Positions 1 to 4,462 of a DNA stretch of 6,520 bases are shown one piece after another. The notes under the pieces were generated by a model, which saw only the letters and a list, made by a program, of their open reading frames with translations, was not told the DNA's origin and did not search any database. The position numbers were made by a program, and so were the translations under genes. Each line of letters starts with the position of its first letter. Positions within the stretch are counted from its first letter, which is position 1. This DNA comes from Comamonadaceae bacterium (GTDB lineage: Bacteria; Pseudomonadota; Gammaproteobacteria; Burkholderiales; Burkholderiaceae), in NCBI GenBank assembly GCA_947455875.1, contig CANGSD010000073.1, positions 1 to 6,520 of the forward strand, given 5' to 3'.

Positions 1-113
1 ATGCCGTGTGGAAGCTCAAGGTGAGCCAGATCGCACCGGTGCTGCCCTATGTGATGCTGGTGCTGATTCTGATCTTCCGACCCCGGGGCCTGCTGGGTAC
101 ACGGGAGGGATGA
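1..113 (+). CDS. livH: LivH-type ABC importer permease, 3' end only
   Basis: This is the C-terminal tail of an inner-membrane permease of the branched-chain amino acid (HAAT) importer family; the rest lies upstream of the window. Reading in the frame of codons starting at base 3, about 36 residues remain. They hold a last hydrophobic helix (around PYVMLVLILIF) followed by the RPRGLLG tail typical of LivH and LivM permeases, ending at TGA 111-113. LivH pairs with LivM to form the transmembrane pore. The stop is 4 nt before the livM ATG, and the livM Shine-Dalgarno (GGGAGG, 103-108) lies inside this gene, so the two should be co-translated. LivH rather than LivM is assigned because a complete livM follows. 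The substrate cannot be inferred from this fragment. Confidence 0.85.
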   Translation, partial: AVWKLKVSQIAPVLPYVMLVLILIFRPRGLLGTREG

Positions 114-117
114 GGCC

Positions 118-1416
118 ATGACCGCCGCCTATTACGAATTCAAGCCGTACAACGTCGGGCGCTGGATCGTCTGGGGCCTGTTCGCCCTGGTGCTGATGAT
201 CGCGCCGATGCTGTTTAAGAGCTCCTTGGCGCACACCATGCTCAGTCAGATGGGCATCGCGATCATCGTCTGCCTCTCGTACAACATGCTGCTGGGGCAG
301 GGCGGGATGCTCAGTTTCGGCCATGCCGTGTATTCGGGCATGGGCGCCTTCCTGACCATCCACACCCTGAACCTCGTGAGCAAGGGGCAGCTGCCGATCC
401 CGGTCAGCCTGCTGCCCATCGTCGGTGGCATCTCGGGGCTGCTGGTCGCCGTGGTGTTCGGGTGGGTGACTACTAAAAAATCTGCCACCACCTTTGCCAT
501 GATCACCCTGGGTGTGGGCGAGCTGGTGTGGGCCTCGGCCCTGATGTTCCCCGAGTTCTTCGGCGGCGAGGGCGGGGTCTCGGGCAACCGGGTGGCGGGC
601 GCCAAGCCCTGGGGCATCACCTTCGGGCCGCAGATTCAGCTGTATTACCTGATCGCGCTCTACACCTTCGTGTGCACGGCGCTGATGTTTGCCTTCACGC
701 GCACGCCGCTGGGGCGCATGCTCAATGCGGTGCGTGACAACCCCGAGCGGGTGGAGTTCGTGGGCTACGACACGCAGGTGGTGCGTTACATCGCGTTCAT
801 CATCGCGGCCTTTTTTGCGGGCACCGCAGGCGGCCTGGCGGCCCTGAACTTCGAAATCGTCACCTCCGAAGTCGTAGGCGGTCCGCGCTCGGGCGCCTAC
901 CTGCTGTTCACGTTCCTGGGGGGTGCCACCTTCTTCTTCGGTCCCATCATCGGCGGCGTGCTGATGGTGCTGGCCTTTGTGTTTCTCTCGGAGCTGACCA
1001 AGGCCTGGTTGTTGTACCTGGGCCTGGTGTTCTTGTTCATGGTGATGTATGCGCCCGGCGGCATCGCCAGCCTGATCATGATGAATCTTCGGGTGGCCTC
1101 GTTTGGTCGGCTGCGGGAACTGTGGGTCAGTTACCTGGCGCTGGGCGTGACCGCTCTGGTCACGCTGTTCGGGGCGGCAGCCATGATCGAGATGGTCTAC
1201 CACCTCAAGCTCAATGCGGCCTTGGGACCGACGGTGTCCTTCCTGGGCGTGCCGCTCGATGCGACGGGCCTCAATAGCTGGTTTGGTTCGGCCTTCGTGA
1301 TGCTCACCGGGCTGGGCCTGTTCGAATTGACCCGGCGCGTGTTCCTGCGCCAATGGGGCGAGATTCAAGAAGACATCGAAAAAGAGATCAAGCGCAGGGA
1401 GGCGCTGATCACATGA
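118..1416 (+). CDS. livM: LivM-type ABC importer permease with C-terminal extension
   Basis: This 432-residue polytopic inner-membrane protein is the second pore subunit of a branched-chain amino acid type importer. Residues 55-78 hold the family motif (YNMLLGQGGMLSFGHA followed by GMGAF). Residues 196-211 (TPLGRMLNAVRDNPER) are the cytoplasmic coupling loop that contacts the ATPases. Around 265-290 the family's GG-x-GP-x-x-GG segment is present, and the usual core ends near residue 323 (MYAPGGIASLIMMN). About 109 further residues follow, with two more hydrophobic segments (about 338-362 and 388-407) and a charged, probably helical tail ending in EIKRREALIT. E. coli LivM has a similar total length, but as I recall its extra residues are at the N-terminus. 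The ATG at 118 has a good ribosome site (GGGAGG, 103-108). The stop overlaps the livG start in ATGA. Substrate is unknown; HAAT relatives carry amino acids, amides, urea or aromatic acids. Confidence 0.93.
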   Translation: MTAAYYEFKPYNVGRWIVWGLFALVLMIAPMLFKSSLAHTMLSQMGIAIIVCLSYNMLLGQGGMLSFGHAVYSGMGAFLTIHTLNLVSKGQLPIPVSLLPIVGGISGLLVAVVFGWVTTKKSATTFAMITLGVGELVWASALMFPEFFGGEGGVSGNRVAGAKPWGITFGPQIQLYYLIALYTFVCTALMFAFTRTPLGRMLNAVRDNPERVEFVGYDTQVVRYIAFIIAAFFAGTAGGLAALNFEIVTSEVVGGPRSGAYLLFTFLGGATFFFGPIIGGVLMVLAFVFLSELTKAWLLYLGLVFLFMVMYAPGGIASLIMMNLRVASFGRLRELWVSYLALGVTALVTLFGAAAMIEMVYHLKLNAALGPTVSFLGVPLDATGLNSWFGSAFVMLTGLGLFELTRRVFLRQWGEIQEDIEKEIKRREALIT

Positions 1417-2189
1417 CCTACGCCCTCGAACTGAAGGCCCTGCGCAAAAGTTTTGGCAAGACCGAGATCATTCGCGGCGCTGATTTGGCGGTGAATGCCG
1501 GCGAGCGCGTGGCGGTGATCGGCCCGAACGGCGCCGGCAAGTCCACGCTCTTTAACTTGATCAGCGGGCGCTTCGCGCCCACCAGCGGCGAAATCTTGCT
1601 GCAGGGCCAGCGCATCGACGGCAAGCGGCCCTTCGAGATCAATCGCATGGGGCTCTCGCGCAGCTTCCAGATCACCAACATCTTTCCGAAACTGAGCGTC
1701 TTCGAGAACCTGCGTTGCAGCGTGCTGTGGAGCCTGGGCTATCGCTACACGTTCCTGAAGTTTCTGGTCGACCTGGAAGATGCGAACGAGCGGGCCGAGC
1801 AACTGATGGAGATGATCCGCCTGGACCGTCGCAAAGATGTTCTGGCCATGAACCTGACGTACGCCGAGCAGCGCGCCTTGGAGATCGGCATCACCATCGC
1901 GGGCGGCGCGCAGGTGATTCTGCTGGACGAACCCACGGCCGGCATGAGCAAGAGCGAGACCAAGCGCTTCATCGACTTGATCAAGGAAGTGACTGTGGGC
2001 AAGACCTTGCTGACGGTGGAACACGATATGGGAGTGGTGTTCGGTTTGGCCGACAAGATTGCGGTGGTGGTCTATGGCGAAGTGATCGCCTATGACACAC
2101 CCGAGAAAGTGCGAGCCAATGCGCGCGTGCAGGAGGCCTATCTGGGCTCGCACGTGGCCGACGCGCAATCGGCTGGCGGAGGACATTGA
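1413..2189 (+). CDS. livG: LivG-type ABC importer ATPase
   Basis: This 258-residue cytoplasmic ATPase would form a heterodimer with LivF beneath LivH/LivM. Visible motifs are Walker A GPNGAGKST (37-45, lysine 43), Q-loop glutamine 86 in RSFQITNIFP, Walker B VILLDEP with D172 and E173, and the switch histidine 204 in LTVEHDM. The C-terminus (VQEAYLG) is typical of LivG. The signature motif departs from LSGGQ: it reads LTYAEQ (148-153). LivG proteins commonly have LxYGxQ, so here even the remaining glycine is alanine, although I recall the YAEQ form in related proteobacterial paralogs. An in-frame ATG lies 20 codons upstream, inside livM; the start at 1413 is preferred because the protein then begins at the family N-terminus and is preceded by AGGGAGG (1396-1402). 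The start overlaps the livM stop, implying translational coupling. Confidence 0.93.
   Translation: MTYALELKALRKSFGKTEIIRGADLAVNAGERVAVIGPNGAGKSTLFNLISGRFAPTSGEILLQGQRIDGKRPFEINRMGLSRSFQITNIFPKLSVFENLRCSVLWSLGYRYTFLKFLVDLEDANERAEQLMEMIRLDRRKDVLAMNLTYAEQRALEIGITIAGGAQVILLDEPTAGMSKSETKRFIDLIKEVTVGKTLLTVEHDMGVVFGLADKIAVVVYGEVIAYDTPEKVRANARVQEAYLGSHVADAQSAGGGH
2178..2182 (+). promoter_or_regulatory. Shine-Dalgarno deciding the livF start
   Basis: GGAGG at the end of livG lies 9 nt before the ATG at 2192 and only 3 nt before the competing in-frame TTG at 2186, which overlaps the livG stop. The spacing favours the ATG. Confidence 0.7.
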
Positions 2190-2191
2190 CG

Positions 2192-2887
2192 ATGCTGCGT
2201 GTCGACAACCTCCACGCCTTCTACGGCAAGAGCCATGTGCTGCATGGCGTGAGCTTTCAGGTGCAGCCTGGCGAGATCGTGGCGCTGCTGGGGCGCAACG
2301 GCTCGGGGCGTTCCACCACCGCCAAGGCCATCATGGGCATGGTCGATTGCCATGGGCAGGTGGACTGGAAGGGGCAGCCTGTGATGGGCCTCAAGCCCTT
2401 TGAGATTGCCCACCTGGGCCTGGGCTATGTGCCCGAGAACCGCGACATCTTCCCCAAGCTGACCGTGCATCAGAACCTGATGCTGGGGCAAAAGAAGGCC
2501 AATGCGGTGGGGCGCTGGTCGTTTGATGACATGTACCAGCTGTTTCCGCGGCTGAAGGAGCGCCAGCACACCGAAGCGGGCGTGCTCTCAGGCGGCGAGC
2601 AGCAAATGCTGACCCTGTGCCGCACCCTCATGGGCGACCCGGACCTGATCATCATCGACGAGCCCACCGAGGGCCTGGCGCCGAAGATCGTGGAGCTGGT
2701 CGCCCAGTACCTTCAGGAATTGAAAAACCGCGGGATCTCGGTGCTGTTGATCGAGCAGAAGCTGACCATCGCGATGACGATTTCCGACCGGGCCCTGGTG
2801 ATGGGGCACGGCCGGATCGTGTTTGAAGGCACGCCCGAGGCGCTCAAGGCGGATGCCTATACGCGTCGGGAGTGGCTGGAGGTTTAG
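2192..2887 (+). CDS. livF: LivF-type ABC importer ATPase with Arg in Walker A
   Basis: This 231-residue ATPase partners LivG. It shows LivF hallmarks: YVPENRDIFPKLTV in the Q-loop region (family form YVPEgR.iFp.LTV), signature LSGGEQQ (132-138), Walker B LIIIDEP with D156 and E157, and IEQKL (187-191), where LivF proteins usually have Glu-Gln instead of the switch histidine. The striking feature is Walker A, which reads GRNGSGRST (34-42): the nucleotide-binding lysine is arginine 40 (codon CGT at 2309-2311). I recall similar GRNG-x-GRST forms in other proteobacterial LivF paralogs, so this is probably a lineage trait rather than decay. A TTG at 2186 is in frame, but GGAGG at 2178-2182 is correctly spaced only for the ATG at 2192. 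The TAG stop overlaps the stop of the convergent gene. Confidence 0.92.
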   Translation: MLRVDNLHAFYGKSHVLHGVSFQVQPGEIVALLGRNGSGRSTTAKAIMGMVDCHGQVDWKGQPVMGLKPFEIAHLGLGYVPENRDIFPKLTVHQNLMLGQKKANAVGRWSFDDMYQLFPRLKERQHTEAGVLSGGEQQMLTLCRTLMGDPDLIIIDEPTEGLAPKIVELVAQYLQELKNRGISVLLIEQKLTIAMTISDRALVMGHGRIVFEGTPEALKADAYTRREWLEV

Positions 2888-3420
2888 GCGATTTCCCCCG
2901 GAATGTGACGATCGGGCGACCCTGGCGGGGATTGGGGTGGGGATCCGACTGGTGATGCTGCCGCCGACTGAGCAGGGGCCAGAGCATCAGAGATCCCGAA
3001 GCAACACGTTGACAGGACCGTCGGCAGCAGGTAGCCGGCGACGACTCCCCCGCCCAGTCCGACGGCGATCCAAAAGCTAGCCGCTGAAGTGGTTGCCGTC
3101 ACCACAACACTCCCGACAAGACCGACAATGGCGCCCAAGCCACTGGACATTATTTTTGCCCCATCGGTGCGCAGATCCATTCCGCTCTGCGCGCACCAAT
3201 TCGCCATGGTCGCACGCAAGGGAGCGGGTGTAGGCTCGGCAGCGCTCGGGGATTGGGGGGGCTGAGCTAAGTTGCTGGCGTCTCGGTTCTGCTCACTCGC
3301 CAGCGTCATCGCTTTCGGGTCTCTATCGCGGGAAGCACGGCTTGGGGTGTGGAATGTAACGGGGTTGTTAGGGTTGCTCATTACCTGAGTTGGTTCGATT
3401 TGAAGTTTGGAAAACGCCAT
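2884..3420 (-). CDS. Putative type III secreted effector with transmembrane hairpin
   Basis: No family is recognised for this 178-residue protein. Residues 1-70 are polar and rich in Ser, Pro, Asn, Gln and Ala, without a Sec-type signal peptide, as in the disordered N-termini of type III effectors. A middle stretch (72-90) is followed by two hydrophobic segments, about 92-112 (glycine- and valine-rich) and 115-137, separated by only a few residues, and then CCFG. The C-terminus is Pro/Ser-rich (SPVGSPPQSPPGSPD). PPQSP occurs twice, at 54-58 and 161-165, flanking the hairpin. ATG 3420 has a GGAG 10 nt upstream and overlaps the preceding gene by 53 nt. ATG 3381 (protein starting MSNPNNPV) would shorten the overlap to 14 nt but has only a poorly spaced AGG. 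The call rests on composition and on the two chaperone-like genes upstream. It could instead be a small inner-membrane protein. The TAA stop overlaps the livF stop. Confidence 0.5.
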   Translation of the reverse strand: MAFSKLQIEPTQVMSNPNNPVTFHTPSRASRDRDPKAMTLASEQNRDASNLAQPPQSPSAAEPTPAPLRATMANWCAQSGMDLRTDGAKIMSSGLGAIVGLVGSVVVTATTSAASFWIAVGLGGGVVAGYLLPTVLSTCCFGISDALAPAQSAAASPVGSPPQSPPGSPDRHIPGEIA

Positions 3421-3808
3421 CCCGCTGCAACTCCGCTCTCAAGCTGCGGCAGGCGGCGACGAAGGTGTCGAGGTCCTGGCCCAGCGTGTCTGGAGACATC
3501 GAAGGCAGGGACTGGGTCTGGCACAGGACGACGCGCTGCGACGCCGCCTCCCAAGCCAGGTGGCGCGGCGTGGTGCTCGCCAGCGTGGTGTTGGCCAAAA
3601 GGCCTTGCGCCAACAGTGAGGCCATGTGGGCGGGATCGGGCTGGCCCAGGGGCAAGGTCCATCGCATCTCCTCGGCGACCGTCAGCACCTGCAGGTCCAG
3701 GTCCAGGCCGTCGGCGAGCCGTACGGCGCAAGCACCGTCCGCATTGAGGGTGAGCCTAGGCAGCCCCAGGTGGCGGGCGAGGGCGGCCAGGAGTTCGTCC
3801 GGGTTCAT
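3368..3808 (-). CDS. CesT/SycE-like type III secretion chaperone
   Basis: This 146-residue protein has the layout of class I type III chaperones, small cytoplasmic dimers that wrap the N-terminal region of an effector before export. In order: helix 1 (about 4-15, ELLAALARHLGL), strands with a DG turn (18-42, through GACAVRLADGLDLDLQVL), a further strand MRWTLPLG, helix 2 (around MASLLAQGLLANTTLA), strands HLAWEA and RVVLCQTQSL, and helix 3 (TLGQDLDTFVAACRSLRAEL). Length is usual for the class. The protein is acidic (about 16 Asp/Glu against 10 Arg) and has no lysine. The start ATG overlaps the upstream stop as ATGA (3805-3808), with a weak AGG 7 nt before it. The 3' end overlaps the candidate effector gene, the usual chaperone-effector order. 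The match is by pattern only; sequence identity in this class is low, and YbjN-fold proteins are an alternative. Confidence 0.65.
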   Translation of the reverse strand: MNPDELLAALARHLGLPRLTLNADGACAVRLADGLDLDLQVLTVAEEMRWTLPLGQPDPAHMASLLAQGLLANTTLASTTPRHLAWEAASQRVVLCQTQSLPSMSPDTLGQDLDTFVAACRSLRAELQRDGVFQTSNRTNSGNEQP

Positions 3809-4242
3809 GCGCGCACCTGCAGCAGGGCCGGGTCTGGAGTGGGCGTCGAGGGTGTTTGGGCGTCAGCGGCCAGGCGTTGGCGCCAGCGTTCACCCTGCGT
3901 GGCAAAGCGGTTCAGGATGGCGCGGAAACGGGTGAAGGACAGGCACCGGCCCGAGAGGTGATGCACCAGGAACACCGTGCCTGCGGCATCCACGGCCAAG
4001 GCCCCCGCCAGCGACTCCTGCGGCCACCGGTTGTCCGCCATCATGGCCATCCAGGTCTCGGGCTCAAGCCCGTCCACGGTGCCCAGGCGGGCATCCAGGG
4101 ACACACACTCAGGGTCCGGGTGAGGGCGCAGATTGACCACCAGCACTCCGAAAGCCACCGCAACGACGCCTTGCGCGTCCGCTTGCAAAGCCGGCACACC
4201 GCAATCGGCCGCCAGCAGGGGGATCATTTCAGTGAAGTGCAC
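3805..4242 (-). CDS. Second CesT-like chaperone, first gene of the minus-strand cassette
   Basis: This 145-residue protein has the same helix-strands-helix-strands-helix plan as the next gene but is not an obvious recent duplicate. It shows an N-terminal helix (EMIPLLAADCGV), strands (GVVAVAFGVLVVNLRP and CVSLDARLGTV), a middle helix around PETWMAMMADN, strands TVFLVHHL and RCLSF, a C-terminal helix with aromatic and basic residues (RFRAILNRFATQGERWRQRL), and a Pro/Thr-rich tail. It is mildly acidic (about 15 Asp/Glu to 11 Arg) and lacks lysine. The only long start is GTG 4242, since an in-frame TAA lies 27 bases upstream. ATG 4227 would remove five residues. Neither has a convincing ribosome site. 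It overlaps the next chaperone gene by 4 nt and should be co-transcribed with it. It may be a partner chaperone or serve another effector; the assignment is weaker than for its neighbour. Confidence 0.5.
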   Translation of the reverse strand: MHFTEMIPLLAADCGVPALQADAQGVVAVAFGVLVVNLRPHPDPECVSLDARLGTVDGLEPETWMAMMADNRWPQESLAGALAVDAAGTVFLVHHLSGRCLSFTRFRAILNRFATQGERWRQRLAADAQTPSTPTPDPALLQVRA

Positions 4243-4287
4243 GGGGTGGGCTTCGAGATCAGCGGGTTAGGAGGGACAGCGCGGTCG

Positions 4288-4347
4288 CTGACCCGGGTGG
4301 GTGCTGCAACTGCAGGCCCAGGTTCCCGACCCCCTGCGCCGGGTCAG
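4288..4347. repeat. 9-bp inverted repeat pair in the divergent intergenic region
   Basis: CTGACCCGG at 4288-4296 and its perfect reverse complement CCGGGTCAG at 4339-4347 are separated by 42 bp. They flank a promoter-like sequence on the minus strand. Such paired half-sites can bind a regulator or form a cruciform. In GC-rich DNA a chance match is possible, and neither arm extends beyond 9 bp. Confidence 0.5.
4305..4320 (-). promoter_or_regulatory. Possible sigma-54 type (-24/-12) promoter for the cassette
   Basis: On the minus strand the sequence reads TGGGCCTGCAGTTGCA. It keeps the GG-N10-GC spacing, the TGG of the -24 element and the full TTGCA of the -12 element of the TGGCAC-N5-TTGCA consensus, but misses the CA after TGG. 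Transcription would begin near 4294, about 50 nt before GTG 4242. The site is isolated and was found by eye, so it is tentative. No good minus-strand sigma-70 -10 element was found in the same interval. Confidence 0.25.
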
Positions 4348-4372
4348 GCTCGTGTCATGACGGCGGGGCCTT

Positions 4373-4390
4373 TTGTCCCAAGGGGGACAA
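4373..4390. repeat. 18-bp palindrome TTGTCCC-N4-GGGACAA, candidate operator
   Basis: Two perfect 7-bp arms (4373-4379 and 4384-4390) flank AAGG. The centre lies about 15 bp upstream of the proposed -35 box of the acyl-CoA enzyme gene, a place typical of a transcription factor site. As RNA it could be a short hairpin extended by G-U pairs, but no T-run follows, so a terminator is unlikely. Confidence 0.45.
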
Positions 4391-4395
4391 GGGAT

Positions 4396-4425
4396 CTGTC
4401 AGCACAACGGCAGGGTTTCTAAAAT
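4396..4425 (+). promoter_or_regulatory. Candidate sigma-70 promoter of the acyl-CoA enzyme gene
   Basis: A -35-like CTGTCA (4396-4401, four of six matches to TTGACA) and a -10-like TAAAAT (4420-4425, five of six matches to TATAAT) are separated by 18 bp. The predicted start near 4432 leaves a leader of about 30 nt containing the ribosome site. The A/T-rich -10 stands out in otherwise GC-rich DNA. Located by eye only. Confidence 0.4.
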
Positions 4426-4450
4426 GACCGATTCGTCCTTTCCCAAACCC

Positions 4451-4456
4451 GAGGAA
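4451..4456 (+). promoter_or_regulatory. Shine-Dalgarno deciding the acyl-CoA enzyme start
   Basis: GAGGAA lies 6 nt before ATG 4463. An in-frame ATG at 4424 has no ribosome site, overlaps the proposed -10 box, and would add 13 residues with no crotonase-like character, so 4463 is preferred. Confidence 0.7.
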
Positions 4457-4462
4457 GACTGC

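Noticed and set aside
474..481. A-rich run in livM as a possible frameshift site
   Set aside because: The frame continues intact through the run into conserved permease sequence, and no stimulatory structure or alternative product is evident.
16..1368. A 450-codon open frame on the minus strand opposite livM
   Set aside because: His/Gln/Arg-rich composition without membrane segments or motifs; it mirrors codon bias of livM.
1365..2186. A 273-codon minus-strand open frame opposite livG
   Set aside because: Shadow of the livG codon pattern. The plus strand carries the ABC ATPase motifs.
4373..4393. Hairpin TTGTCCC/GGGACAA as a transcription terminator
   Set aside because: No T-run follows on either strand, and it lies upstream of a gene start rather than downstream of a gene end.
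3349..4422. Several plus-strand open frames across the cassette region
   Set aside because: They are Arg/Pro/Gly-rich and overlap each other without ribosome sites. The minus strand gives proteins with ordered helix and strand patterns and coupled starts.
4424..4462. Upstream in-frame ATG for the acyl-CoA enzyme
   Set aside because: It lacks a ribosome site and overlaps the likely -10 box; the ATG at 4463 has GAGGAA at good spacing.
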